Source of the DNA: Posidonia oceanica
Lineage: Eukaryota; Streptophyta; Magnoliopsida; Alismatales; Posidoniaceae
Reading direction: 5' to 3'
NCBI GenBank assembly: GCA_037176725.1
Contig: JAZBRS010000023.1
Coordinates: forward strand, 30,685,001-30,749,000
Length of the DNA: 64,000 nucleotides
Part shown: positions 41,438 to 53,539 of the stretch, one piece after another
Numbering within the stretch: position 1 is the stretch's first letter
Layout: the number at the start of each line of letters is the position of its first letter
Notes under the pieces: generated by a model
Told to the model about the DNA's origin: nothing
The model's database searches: none
What the model saw: the letters and a program-made list of their open reading frames with translations, nothing else
Program-made: the position numbers and the translations under genes

Positions 41438-43320
41438 CTCTCCACCTTCCCTTTCCTCCCATCCCCTCTTTCTCCTCCTTCCTCCTATCTATTGGGTCGG
41501 CTGTGGTGGTGGACGATCGCCGGCTTCTCCTCCTCCTCGGATCGCGTAGTGGCAGGCGAGCTCCAGTCTTCCTCCTAGTGGTGGGACGAGCTCGTGGATG
41601 GCCGCAAGGAGCTTAGTGCGGCGGTGGGTCGCCGAAGTCGCGCGGTGGATCACCGGTGTGGACAGTGGGTGCCACTGTCTAGAGGTGCACATTTTGCCCC
41701 TCTTGCTCCATTTATCTTGAAAATTATAGATTTATGTTCCTTGCTATGATTTGAATGCGTGGATGTGGTTTGAGAATTTTTGGGAATTTATGTGGGTTTT
41801 TAGCCGAATTTGTTGGCTTCGGTTGATATATATCATGCTCTGTGGTTTTATGGGTTTTTGTGAGTTATGAGCCTTGGAATGGCATGATTCTTGTGTTGTT
41901 GTGTTCCTTGTTCAATTCCGATCATTTCAGTATATTGCATGCTTTTTTTTGGTGTTTTGTGCAGAGAGTTTTGATCCAAATGGGATCCTCCTATTTTTCT
42001 GCAAGGCTCTGTTTCGATATGCCAAATTGGGTTCGGCATGCCGAAACCTACTCTAAATTGAGTCCAGAGCTTCTATTCGGTCGACCGAACATGGGTTTGA
42101 GTTATTTCTCAGACTTGTTTTAAGGGGGTGTTAATTATGGTTTAATTAGTATTTGTTTATGCTTATGCCTGTGATTACCTTATGGCTTGTTAAAGGTTTT
42201 CAAAGATGTTTTTTGGAAATTATAGAGGTGTTTTCAAAATGTTTTTCCGAGGTTTTGTCAGGGCCGAAACCTCGAAGTCGTATGGTCTGGACCCGGGGAC
42301 ACGATGGCATTCCTGGCATGTCACACACTTCACCTGGGCTGAGGTTTGGGGGTCGAGGTGTCGGCCGTACCTAGCGTTATCGTGACAGTGGACTCCGGAG
42401 GTATAATACTCCTGCGTAGCTGGGCATGATACCCTAGTCACCATTTGTGGTGTTGAGGGACCCATGAGTGGTTCAGAGCGCATTGTTGCGGACGTCGATA
42501 GTTGCATGCCCTGTGCTTTTGTCCCGAGTGCGAATAGCTCACTTAGGTGGGGTGAGTAGCTTTCCTAGGTGGGGATCGCTTTTGAAGCTTCTCTGGTGTG
42601 AGAATGTCGTGATGGGCACGCTCCTCCACAGGACGGGTATCCGTGGCAGTGCAGTAAGTGCGGGGGTGAGTCTCTAGCTACTGCTTGAGGCCAGGTCGGT
42701 TGCTTGGCGCCAGGCAACGCGACTAGTTGTAGTTTTTTGTGCCCGTGGGGCTGTGTTTGATTTGTTGCTGGCCGTATTGGGCCTAGAGCTTTGCCTGTTT
42801 TGTGGTTTAATGGCTTTTGCTGAGTTTTGGCCGTATTAGGCCTAAAGTTTTTCCCGCCTTTTTATGGCGTTGTGGTCTTTGCTGAGTTTTTGGGCCGATA
42901 GGCCGAGCTTTAATAAATTGGAATTGTTTTACATCTGGTTTTCCCTGTCTAGCTTATTGGGCTTTGGGAAAGATGTTTTATCATTATAAAATGATTATGT
43001 TGACCTGGATTTGGGGCTTTTCACCGGTTTACTCCTTATTGTGGTTTTATGCCGGTTTTCTCGTGGTTTTTGCGAGGTGTGTGCTAGGTGACAATTTCTG
43101 GTCACTCACGTGTGTTTTATTGTGGTTTTAGTTGCAAGTGTAGATGATTAGCTGGTTTTGGATCATAGTGCATATAGTCGGAGTCACGTATTTGTCTACT
43201 GCAGATTCCTAGCACAAATTTTTGTTGTTTGGCCGTTAGATAATTGTTTATGTAACAGTTATTTATGTTTTAATTTGTTTGGGCTTTTGGAATGTATTGG
43301 TAGCGACTCGAGTCGTTACA
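41438..43320 (+). mobile_element. Chromovirus-type LTR, 5'-truncated
   Basis: It ends TCGAGTCGTTACA at 43320, four bases before a tRNA-Met PBS. It holds GC-rich DNA (41500-41690), AT-rich DNA (41700-42250) and a block starting GGGCCGAAACCTCGAAGTCG at 42262 of the sort common in Tekay/Del-like LTRs. The 5' end is replaced by the Tat LTR start at 41437. ORFs inside (for example 42220-42507 minus) lack domains. Confidence 0.6.
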
Positions 43321-43324
43321 GAAC

Positions 43325-43337
43325 TGGTATCAGAGTC
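43325..43337 (+). promoter_or_regulatory. PBS complementary to initiator tRNA-Met
   Basis: TGGTATCAGAGTC directly after the LTR end (GAAC spacer). TGGTATCAGAGC is the standard plant iMet PBS of many Ty3/gypsy and copia elements. Confidence 0.85.
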
Positions 43338-43492
43338 TAGGTTCACTAGGTTGCACTAGCCTAGGGGTGATCAGTCTAGTGACTCCATAGGATTGCATAT
43401 CATGATTGAGTCTGCATCTGTCGATTTTTATCACATATTGTTGTTTGTCTCATTAATTGTGGTGTAGGTCGTTGTTCCTCTTCTGCTGCAGA

Positions 43493-44716
43493 ATGGCTCG
43501 CCGTGGTCGTAAGAAGGACAAGGTCTCTACTGCAGAGCCCAGCTCTCGAGAGGAGAGCGGATGGCAGGGCGTGCAGACTGAGTTGCAGGGCTGGATGCAT
43601 GGTATCTCTCACACTTTTGCCAAGGGTGGCTCTAGTGGATCGTCTGGGGAGATCCGTGGCTACGCTAGTTGAGCAAGCTTCACCTGCCAACATTCAAGGG
43701 AAAAAGTGCTCTTGAGGAATGCGAGACATGGCTGTGGCGGATCGAGAAGATGCTGGATAGCATGGCGTGCCCAGCTGAGCACTGGGTGGGATTGGCTGCG
43801 TTTCTGCTGGAAGGAGATGCTGATGAGTGGTGGAGAGCCACACGGCGACTGAAGTTCCCGGAATATATAACAGTCGACATCAAGTGGAAGGACTTTGAAG
43901 CTGCTTTCCACAAGAAGTATTTCCCGAGCCATGTGAGGAATCGGTTCGACCAAGAATTCTGGAGCCTCCAGCAGGGTCGCATGACTGTGGCTGAGTATGA
44001 AGCTACGTTTGCCCGACTGGAGAGGTTCGCCCAGGCCTTCGATACTGAAGAGAGGCTGGCGGATAGATTTCTGGAGGGCCTTCAACCCAACTTGAGGGTG
44101 AAGGTGATGGGTTGCCGATGCACAACGGTAGCTGATATGGTTCAGATGGCTTCCCATTTTGAGGAGGAATACCAGCAGTACTTGGGAGGTCGCTCCAAGG
44201 GGAAGACAAGACGTCCTTTGCTTCTCGGTTCTCGTTCTCTAGTCTAACAAGTTCCGGTGGCACAAGTAGCCCGGGGAAGAGGAAGAAGGACAAGTCTGGT
44301 GGTTCTGGTGCCTAGCACAACTTGACAGGAGGTAGTAGGACCGGTTCTGTCTCTGGTGCGCGGCACAATTTTGCTGGAGTTAGTAGCACTAGAGTTAGTA
44401 GCGTCGTTCCTAGCCAGGTTGCTTCGAGTGGGCAAGGGAGCACCCAGTATTTCCAGTGTGGCTAGATGGGTCACTTTGTAGCGGACTACCCTCGAGCGCA
44501 GCAGCCTACAAGTCAGAGAGGAACAGGGTGCTACAACTGTGAGAGACCGGGACATATGCAGAAGTTCTGTCCTAATCCTCCTAAGAGAGTGGAGAGTGTG
44601 CCACAGCAGTTGACTCAGGGGTGGGTGTTCACCATTTCTTCTCCCGACAGTGGACCCTCTGGTGATGTTATAGAGGATAAGTCCCCATATATCCTTGGGT
44701 GGTGTGACCCCCTTGT
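43493..44716 (+). pseudogene. gag: gag of chromovirus-type Ty3/gypsy element
   Basis: ATG at 43493 (MARRGRKKDK). A frameshift/stop near 43672 separates a 60-aa N-terminus from the main capsid domain 43676-44247: LHLPTFKGKSALEECETWLW, LLEGDADEWWRATRR, FHKKYFPSHVRNRFDQEFWS, GRMTVAEYEATFARLERFA and VADMVQMASHFEEEY. Two CCHC knuckles follow: FQCG-stop-MGHFVADY (a TAG where Q is usual, last Cys replaced by Tyr) and an intact CYNCERPGHMQKFC (44538-44580). Domain order matches Tekay/Del-like gag. It is not functional as written. Confidence 0.85.
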
Positions 44717-45052
44717 GTGATTGTTGTTTTCTTTCCCATGTATTATGAACTATGTTGTTTAATTGGGGATATTGTTGGTTGTGCTTTCGCCTTAGGTTCC
44801 TTTCTTATGGCGGGTCGAATGGCCAAGGTTCTCTTTGACTCATGGAGTACTTTCTCCTTTGTCTCCGAGCCGTTTGCGGCGAAACTGGATGATGTGCCAG
44901 CTAAGTTGGCTTTCCACCTGGATGTTGTAACGTCATTGGGTGAGCACAGTTTGGCATGGAGATACCTACCGTCTGTCGATCTGGAGCTGAACGGCCGACT
45001 GTTCGATGCTTCTCTTATTCTCATGGGCATGAACGAGTATGATGTCATCTAG
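44717..45052 (+). pseudogene. Chromovirus protease domain, active site lost
   Basis: The frame reads VLFDSWSTFSFVSEPFAAKL, where related elements have a DTGA(T/S)HSF motif, so the catalytic D-T-G has become D-S-W. It continues through LDVVTSLGEHSL, LELNGRLFDASLILMGMNEY and DVI, then a TAG where related elements read L-G-M-D-W-L. Fold order is retained; catalysis is not expected. Confidence 0.75.
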
Positions 45053-45055
45053 GGC

Positions 45056-46328
45056 ATGGACTGGCTAGGCCAGCATTCTGAACTGATCGACTGTGCTCAA
45101 AGGAGGGTTTTCTTTGGAGCTGCTGAGGCTGGATTTTTCTTTATGCAAGGTGTACGCCAAGGTGAGCCTAAGTTCGTTATCTCTGCTATGAAGGCTTACA
45201 AGTCTCTAACTAAGGGATGCGTGGGGTACCTTGCTAGTGTGGTTACCTCTGCTTCTCCAGAGTTGGGCGTTCATAACATCTCAGTGGTGTGTGAATATCC
45301 CGACGTCTTCTCTAAGGATTTGCCTAGCATGCCACCTCACAGAGAGGTAGAGTTCACCATTGAGTTGGCTCCGGGAAGCGGTGCTGTTGCAAAGAATCCT
45401 TATCGTATGGCACCAGCAGAGTTGTGGGAACTCAAGGCCCAGTTGCAAGAGTTACTGGACAAGGGCTTTATCAGGCCAAGTGTATCTCCATAGGGAGCGC
45501 CTGTCTTGTTCGTCCGTAAGAAGGATGGTTCACTCTGTCTGTGCATTGACTAACGGATGTTGAACCAGATTACAGTAAACAACAAGTATCCCTTGCCCCG
45601 TATTGAGGACCTATTTGACCAGTTGCAGTCTACATCTGTTTTCTCCAAGATTGATCTGAGATCAGGATATCACCAGCTGAGGATCCACGACTCAAACATT
45701 CAAAAGAGTGCTTTCCGGATGTGGTACGACCATTATGAGTTTACGATTATGCCCTTCGGTTTAACTAACGCCCCTACCGCATTCATGGAGTTGATGAACC
45801 GGATCTTCAGGCCTTATCTGAACCAGTTTGTGGTGGTCTTTGTGGATGACATCTTAATCTACTCTCCTGATGAGGACTCTCATGCTCTGCATCTGTGGGC
45901 GGTGCTGGACATTCTGAGGCAGCACCAACTGTATGCCAAGTTCTCCAAGTGCGAGTTCTGGTTGAGTGAGGTTATGTTCCTCGGCCACCTTATCTATGGA
46001 GAAGGCGTCAGAGTGGACCCCGCCAAGGTTGAAGCAGTTAGCAATTGGGAGAGACCCAGGACTGTGACTGAGATAATAAGTTTCTTGGGATTGGCAGGTT
46101 ACTACTGGAGGTTTATCAAGGACTTCTCCTCTATTGCATCATCCCTGACAGCTCTGACCAGACATGGGGTTCCGTTCATCTGGGACCACGACTGTGAGGC
46201 AAGTTTCAACGAGTTGAAGGCTCGTCTGACTACAGCTCCTGTTCTGGCCCAGCCTTCTGGTAATGGAGTCTTCACTGTGTACAGTGACGCTAGTGGTGTT
46301 GGGTTGGGCAGTGTTCTAATGCAGCGTG
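45056..46328 (+). pseudogene. pol: Chromovirus reverse transcriptase and RNase H start, truncated
   Basis: DWLGQHSELIDCAQRRVFF, then the RT: EVEFTIELAPGS, NPYRMAPAELWELKAQLQEL, LDKGFIRPSVSP, a TAG, GAPVLFVRKKDGSLCLCID, a [55 protein letters not shown] and active site [10 protein letters not shown]. RNase H opens with [19 protein letters not shown] and is cut there by the LTR at 46329; the rest of RNase H, integrase and the 3' LTR are not in the window. PBS and motif choice suggest the Tekay/Del group of chromoviruses. Confidence 0.88.
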
Positions 46329-49300
46329 TGTAGACACCCCATTTTTTATCCGTTATGTTGGTGGTTTTCTTTCCAAACCCTAAACCCCATTTCAGCCCAT
46401 GAACACCCATTTTCCCACCAAACCCTAAGCCCAATTAAACCCATTTAAGGCCCACAACCAAGCCTACCATTAAACCCTAGAAATCCCCATTTTAAACCAA
46501 AACCCATTTTCCAATTTCCCTCCAACACTACCAAGCCCAATCAAACCCTTGTCCCAACTACACCAAGCCTTGGCCTCTTAAACCCACAAACCCAATACTC
46601 CTTTTCTTTCTCAACCCACAACTCCATTCAAGCCCACTACAAGGCCCACAACCCCACTCACTGCATTTTCCCTCCACACCAATTCAACCCCTCTGCATCC
46701 TTTTTTTCCCTTCTGCACCCACACTTTAGCACCCAGATTCACACCACAGCACCAACCTTCAGCACCCAACCCAATCTCTTCTAAACCCACAACACAGCAA
46801 CCCATTTGTGCACCAACCTTCAACACCCAACACAGCCTCATTGATCCACCACAGCAACCACACCATTCAGCAACTTCCTTCACCATTCTCTCACCCACGA
46901 CCTCTGCAAGTCACCTCCTACACCCAACCAACTGCAGATTCTCCACCTTCTCTGCCACACCACAACCAACAGCATGCCTCCACCTCAGCCTCGATCTTGG
47001 TCGGCCATTCACAGCCCCAGATCCCATCCAGCGGCTGCCATCCTTCCACCACCCAATAAAACAGTGCTTCCTCCACCCACAGGGCTCTGGCTGGCTTCCC
47101 CATTGCTCCACCTTGCTCCCTGGTCTGCGTCCCTCACCACAGCACACCTAGCAGCCCCTCTTGCCGGCCAAACCTCTCTTCGCTGGCAGAGTGCACCCAT
47201 CGCAACCTCACCATAGTCCCAACCACTGCATTCCCCTTCCAGCACCAATTCACCACTCCACGGACTCACCACAACCTCCAACAACCTTCTCCGGCCTCCA
47301 CATTGCCCGCACGACCCAAACACAACCGGTGAACCCAACTGCATCCACCTCCGGCCACCTCTGCAACTTACTTCACCAAAGCCAGCAACAGCACCTCTAC
47401 GCTTCATCCGGACGTCCACCAATGATCCACGAGAGCGTCCCAGCACCACCGAGCCTCCTCTGCCGCATCCAACAGCACCGCCGCTTGGAGCAACAGAGAC
47501 CGCAGCCACTCGACATCGACAGCCTCTTCCAGCCACGGTTTTAGGTAAGAGACCTCTCCCTAAATATCATAGGAATCCTCTCTTGCTTCCTAGGCCTTTA
47601 AATGCATGTTTTATATCTGTTTACTTCAGTTTTACCCTCACCTGTCATCTTCTTCTTCTTCGATGACGGCTCGTCGGCAGAAACGACCATCTGCCGTGAC
47701 AGACAGCCTCGACCCTCCAGATCACTCCCGAGCGACCTCCGGACTTCATGCATCTCGTCCAAGCCCCGCCTAAGCCTCCTCCTTGGCCTCCAGCACCGCC
47801 ATTGGCCAGGGCGACGCTTGTCATGACCCACCGACGTCGAAGGAGTGCTTCGAGCAGCGTCACGCCTGCGTGAGACCTCCCTCACCTCCAGGAGCTCCCC
47901 CTCCAACTTCCAGGCCTTTCTCTTTGGCCGTGGACCCCCTAGATCGTTGCAGCCACCTAGCTCCAGCGTCCTGCCCTTCCGGTGGTGGCTCCACCGGCCG
48001 TGCGAGGCCATTTGGCCTCTGAGCATGGCTGAGAGCCACCATCTGGCCTCCCCTCCTCTCCTCTTTCTCTCCGCGAGCTCGCAGCACCTCCTCGGTGTCA
48101 GACGAAGCCTCTGTCAGCATTCTTCTCCAGCTCTGGCGATGCATGACTTTTCTCTGGTGAGTCAACTGCGTCGTCACTACGCCCGCAACCGCCTTCTCTC
48201 CGCCTGCATAGCTCCGCCGGATCACCCTCAGGCCTCTCCCGCCGTCGCCGAGTGCAGAGTGCCCCTCTAGTAAGCTAGCAACCTCCTTCGCCGGTGTGAA
48301 GCTTCTTCTTCGACGCAGCAAGTAAGCCCCTGCATTCCACTGTTCATTTATTTAAGTTAAAACATTCATTTCATTTAAAAAGCATTGCAACTATATTGCA
48401 TTATCTTTTAATCTAGCATTTTACTTTTATTGTAGTTAAGTCCAGCATGCATTGCATTCCATTTAAGTTGCATTTTAAACTATATTGCATTTATGCTTGC
48501 ATTGCATTTAAATCCTGCATTGTAGTTTTATTGCATGTAGGTCCTACTGTTAACTGCGCTGCATTTATGTCGCATTACAGTTAGGTCCTGCATGTTTATT
48601 TTATTGCATATAGGTCCAGCAGCTGCATGTATTCCATCAGAACCATATTGCATCTTTCCCACATTGCATTTAGGTCCGGCATGTTTATTTTATTGCATAT
48701 AAGTCCAACTGTTAACTGCATTGCATTTAGGTCCAGCAGCTTTGTTTTATTACATTTAGGTCCTGAATCTAAACATTTGCATGCACTGCATTTATACTGA
48801 CTTTGCTCTTAGGTCCAGTATGTTAGTTTTATTGCATCTAAGTCTAGAATTTGCATACATTGCATTATCCCAGCATTGCAGTTAGGTCCAGTAGTTTAGC
48901 CTTATTGCATTTAAGTCCAGAATTCAAACTGTTGCATGCATTACACCTTCTGCTGATATTGCATTTAAGCCCTTGCATTTTGCCATATTACACCATTGAC
49001 CTTCATTGCATTTAGGACTCCACCTCATTGCATTGCATGCATACATGGGCATATTGCATTTGAGCCCCTACATTTCTCCCATATTGCATCATTGGTTTTA
49101 TTGCACTTAGAACCTTATTGCATTGCATGCATACATGGGCATATTGCATTTAGACCCTGCACTTGGCCTCTTTTGCATCAGTGGGCTTTGAGCTATCTGG
49201 CTTGATCTCTGAATAACTTTTGATCAGACCGTTGGATCTTTACGATCTAAACATCTGAATCTTCCTTGTTGAATGAGCTTCCATTCAAACTTGGGTTTAC

Positions 49301-50059
49301 TCAGATCAGGTATCAGATCGTCGAGTCAATGCCGATTTGAGCCACTGCATATCATTCATTACTTCATAACTTGCATTGCATACATTGTTTTCTCGATCTG
49401 TCTTCTCGAGCATATAGATTAGGCTTTACCGATCGATTTCCCCTTGCTTGCCTCGTCCTTGCATTGTATGGTTTCCCGTCGGTGTCTTGTTTTCCCTTTG
49501 CATGCTGCATCCTTGCATTGCGTGGTTTTCCTCCGACGTTTTGTTTCTCGCCTGCATTGCATCTAGGGCGATGATGTTTACTGTTAGACTTCTTTGGAAC
49601 CGTGGTACGCCCGGTTTAGATACCAACAGCGTTGCTAAGCACATAGATCGCATGTTTTGTTTTCCCTCATGCATCATGGCATTTTTAGCATACATTTAGG
49701 CATGTTAAAGCATTCATGACATAGCATAGCATTCATTCCACACATGTGAGCGAGATTAGCCTAGAAAGACCGCTCCTCGGGCGTATGGGGGTGCCTAACA
49801 CCTTCTCCATGCGTAACAGGAGTCCTTACCCTTTCTCTTGGCCCGCAACGACCTTTGTGTCTGCATCCATTGACATGAGTCATACATTTTGCATCATATC
49901 GCATGCATAGCATTGTTTTTCTCGATTTTCCGACAATAGACTAGGTGGCGACTCCGTTTCTTGCTTTATTCTTTGTTTTCTTCGCCAATTATCCTTGACT
50001 CTCTCTTTTCACCGGATGTCGGTCAACCCAGCATCGCGGCGGGGACGGTCATAAGGACA
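46329..50059 (+). mobile_element. 5' LTR of gag-only retroelement (3.73 kb)
   Basis: It begins TGTAGACACCCC inside the chromovirus RNase H codons and ends GGACA at 50059 before a PBS. It is nearly identical to 58083-61632; the main difference is about 195 bp (47947-48141) absent from the second copy. Layout: AACCCTAAACCCC start, Pro-rich ORF-permissive GC part (46800-48250), TTGCATTTAGGTCC array (48350-49170), conserved block (49745-49860) and U5 with GGTGGCGACTCC (49944-49955). High LTR identity implies recent insertion. Open frames such as 47009-47536 (minus) recur in both LTRs simply because the LTRs are copies. Confidence 0.92.
48350..49170 (+). repeat. TTGCATTTAGGTCC degenerate array
   Basis: More than 20 words such as ATTGCATTTAGGTCC, TTGCATATAGGTCCAGCA and GTAGTTAAGTCCAGCATG at irregular 25-60-bp spacing; ends with a duplicated CATTGCATGCATACATGGGC unit (49031 and 49121 areas). 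Confidence 0.75.
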
Positions 50060-50078
50060 ACGGAGACTCCGCTGGGGA
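50060..50078 (+). promoter_or_regulatory. PBS of gag-only element
   Basis: ACGGAGACTCCGCTGGGGA directly follows the LTR terminal CA. It aligns with TGGCGACTCCGCTAGGGA at 528-546; the first bases have drifted. An identical word is at 61633-61651. Confidence 0.6.
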
Positions 50079-51239
50079 TCAGTAGACTCCGGCTTTCGTT
50101 TCCACTTTTCTCGCTTGCATGGTTTATTGCTTATGCTTGCATTGTCTTTGCTTGCCCTTTCATGCTTAATTCATGCTTTATATGCTTGCCTTGTTTATGC
50201 TTGCCTTGTTTATGCTTGCCTTGTCTTTACTTATCATGCTTAATTGATGCTCTATTGCCTGCTTATGCTATGCTTACATGCCTTTTGAGTGGTGAATGCT
50301 TATTCGCACACATATGCCATGCCACCACTTGCACATATTCTGCAACATGCCTTTTGATGTGATGGATGTCTTCCCTTTTTCACCATCATGTGCACAACAC
50401 AATCACATGCCATGCTCATGCCTTATGAAGTGATGTGTGATATATCATTGCCATATTTGGATGTTTCTTTCCCTCTTTTGCATTAATTCTAAGGTTAAGT
50501 AGAGATGTGATTGCCTCTTCCCTTGGTTTAATCTAAACAAATGCAAGTAAAAACAATGCTTAGGCTTACTAGAGCTTTACACTCAGCTCTTTCCTCTTTT
50601 GGTTAATAAAACGTGCAAGTAAAAAACTTAAAGCATACTCGCATGATTGATCATATAGGGCATGCATTCTTCTCATCCCTGAGTCTGCCTTCTAGTCTGA
50701 GAAGGATAGGTTCGGTCTCTTGTTCCGCTGCTTTGGTGTGGGACGAGCTAGTCGGTCTATCCCCCCTGTCTGGGGTCGTGTCGGTGTTAGTAGAGGGTAC
50801 AACCCATGCTTTGGCTGGGACGAGGCCACCAATGCACCACTCCATTACTGCCTGAGCTTTAGCTAGAATTTAGACGGGGAACTTACTTTTTCTGACTTGA
50901 GTCAATAAACCCATACCCTGTGAGCTGGTCCGAGTATACAGCCTACTCAGGACATACATGGTGAGAGAGTGCATATTAGGACATTCATCTGCATGTATGC
51001 CATTCATTTCACTATAAAAACTGGCATTGCGTCTTTGTCTAGGTGCTAACCTGATTTGCTTTGCCTGTCCGCAGGTAGGTGCGAGGTCCTCAGCCGAAGC
51101 TCAAGCATCTCTGTCTCGAGCAGCTCCTCGTGGTCCCCCTCTCTTTCCGGGCTATTCATCGTCTTCGACGATAGCTCATCCTAGGACTCGTGCATCTTCT
51201 TTTCGCCGCAGCCCTGCCCTTACCCACTCGCGGTCAGCT
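50079..51239 (+). mobile_element. Leader of gag-only element
   Basis: TTGCTTGCC/ATGCTT-rich, with GCTTGCCTTGTTTAT repeated at 50180-50220. It contains the conserved block 50655-50950 shared with 9960-10260, and a pyrimidine-rich stretch plus CAG (51060-51075) that could be a splice acceptor. It is nearly identical to 61652-62370, then more diverged to 62788. No supported gene. Confidence 0.6.
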
Positions 51240-53539
51240 ATGGCCCACCGTGCCGGCGAGCCTCTTACTTCTGTTGCACCAAAGGAGATCCAGACTTTGG
51301 TCCCTCCTACTGCTGCAACTTCCCTTTCTCTACATGCATTCCGTTTCCGAGTGCATGATGACCCTCTGTGTGCCACGAGGGAACCGCGAGTCATAGTCAG
51401 TCTAGAGTCCATCACCGATTCTGTCGCGGTGACTGCCACTCGGGCTCTGGATACCCCTCCTCTTGCCCCTTCCTTGGGCTTTCCTGTCTCAGGAACTCGG
51501 CCGGCTGCGGCTACTTCTACTGTAGGGTCTGTCCCTCTCGGCTCTTTTGCTTACGTGCCCCCTTCAGCAACTATTCCTTTGCATCCATGCTCGTCGATTG
51601 ACGGGTCTTCTGTCATGCGAGCGCAGCACCTGTTGGCTACGGCCTAGGGGTTGCGAGGCATGACCCTTTCCTTTGGTCCTGCTTCTTCGCTCCCTCCTCT
51701 GCTGACCCCTGAGGTTCCGGTGTAGCCCTCTGTAGTTCTGCAGGCTCACCACACTGCACTTCTGACCTCACCATCGCCCCAGCTCCTCACAGCTTCGGTG
51801 ATGAGGGCGCCTTATCGGCCTCCTGCTCTTCCACAGCACTGTGCACAACATTTAACTCCAGCACCTGGTGGCCAGTTCCCCATATTGGCAGGGGCACAAC
51901 ATCTCCCGAACCCGTTGCCCAGAACCGTACCAGCACAACAGTTGCTGCTCCCATACATTGCACAACACACAGCACAGCATGCCTTTTACTCATCCCCTTT
52001 GCATTAGATTATTCAGGCTCCGGCATGCATATCACCACACTTTACACCCTCGCACGGGTATGCTGGCCCTCATGCTACGACACCAGGTGGCGTAATGGTG
52101 GATCCGAAGGAACGCTTTCGTGCGACCCACACAGCATACGCAGTTCCTGCCTTAGCTGCACCACTCTCATCAGCAGCAATCTCAGACGCCCTCCTTGCCA
52201 GGATGGGTGATCTAGAGAGAACACTTCGTCAAGTGCAAGGCACGGACCGCCAGTTCTACCAATTCCGGGACCTCTGTTACTTTCCAGAGGCGATACTCCC
52301 TGCGAACTTCCGTATCCTGGAATTTGAGAAATACAATGGTAGAGACTGCCCAATCTCTCATCTGAAGGCGTACTGCAGCGACCTTGTCCAACTTCAGACT
52401 AATGACAGGCTGCTGATCCGTCTGTTCCAGAAAAGTCTGACGGGCCCTGCTTTTAAGTGGTTCACATCACTTGACATGGCTACTATCAAGACTTGGAACG
52501 ACCTTTCCCAGGCTTTCCTAGAGAAGTATTCCTTCAACTTTGACTTGATCCCTAAGCGTGAGGATCTTGTCGCACTTTGGCAGTAGCCCCACAAACCATT
52601 CAAGGAATATGTCGGCCGCTGGTGCATCTTGGCCTCCTAGGTCAAAGATAGACCCTCGAACGAGGAGTCTATTGAGATCATCATCAGGGGAGCACAGCTA
52701 GCGACTGGGGGACTGCTTAGCATCCAGCCTGTCCCTAGTTTTGCATCGCTGATCCAGGCTGGCGCTCACATGGAAAGGTCGCTGCAGAGTGGGAACTTCC
52801 CCGCACTCACTGAATTCACGAAGCAAGCAACCACCTCCAGCGATAACAACAGCAGCAACAACAACAAAGGCAACAACGACTCCGACGTCCGCCACTACAA
52901 GAAGCCGACCATCGCTTGCATTGATTCTCCCGCAGAGTCTGCCCTCGCAGCCAGCTAGCCTGACTCATCTCAGCTTGCATCTGCACCTAGTTTAGCACAC
53001 ACTACACAGAGCACTGCCATCGTTGAGGCGGTGCATCACATCGTACCAGCTCAGCAAGGACAACAGCCTAAGCAGAGACGAGGCCGCCGCACTGAAAGCA
53101 ACTTCACCCCACTTGGTAAACCGCTAAGCGCCGTCTTTCCTCAGGTTGTGTCACTTCTAAGGCTCCCAGAATCTCGCTTGCCACCAAACCCTCTTCCATG
53201 GTGGTACGATGCGAGCAAGCACTGCGATTACCATCGAGCAAGCACTGCGATTACCATCGAGCCGCGAGGCACTCGACGGATAATTGCCACACTCTTCGGG
53301 ATGTCATTCAAAACCTGATTGACAATGGAGTCCTCGTTGTCAGTCCACAGGAGGCCACACACACACCTGCACCTGCACACTCTAGCATAGCCAGCCTTTC
53401 CTCGCCTGAGCTTGCGAGCTCCGAGGACCCTGGGACCTCAGGGATCTTTTTTCTTGCTCCCGTCCTTGCTGATTCCAGCCCTTCCTCGATGGATCCCTCT
53501 GATCACATCAGTTTGATCTCTTCTCCTGCTTTTTCCTAG
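51240..53539 (+). pseudogene. gag: gag of gag-only Tat-like element
   Basis: ATG 51240 (MAHRAGEP) corresponds to 10558 in the sister copy. The N-terminal ~280 residues are Ser/Pro/Thr-rich. The capsid domain spans about 52200-52600: LRQVQGTD, YQFRDLCYFPEAILPANFRI, FEKYNGRDCPISHLKAYCSD, LLIRLFQKSLTGPAFKWFTS and TWNDLSQAFLEKYSFNFDLI. After a TAG: KPFKEYVGRW, SIEIIIRGAQLATG and an Asn/Ser-rich linker. The zinc-binding-like end KHCDYHRAARHSTDNCHTLR then DVIQNLIDNG is thrown out of frame by a 23-bp tandem duplication (53213-53258). No protease, RT or integrase follows, so the element needs helpers. Confidence 0.82.

Noticed and set aside
46808..48321. Pro/Ser/Gly-rich ORFs of 127-175 aa conserved at 58742-59894
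   Set aside because: Conservation is explained by the two LTRs being near-identical copies; no domain, no matching frame in the more distant LTRs, and frames are open on both strands.
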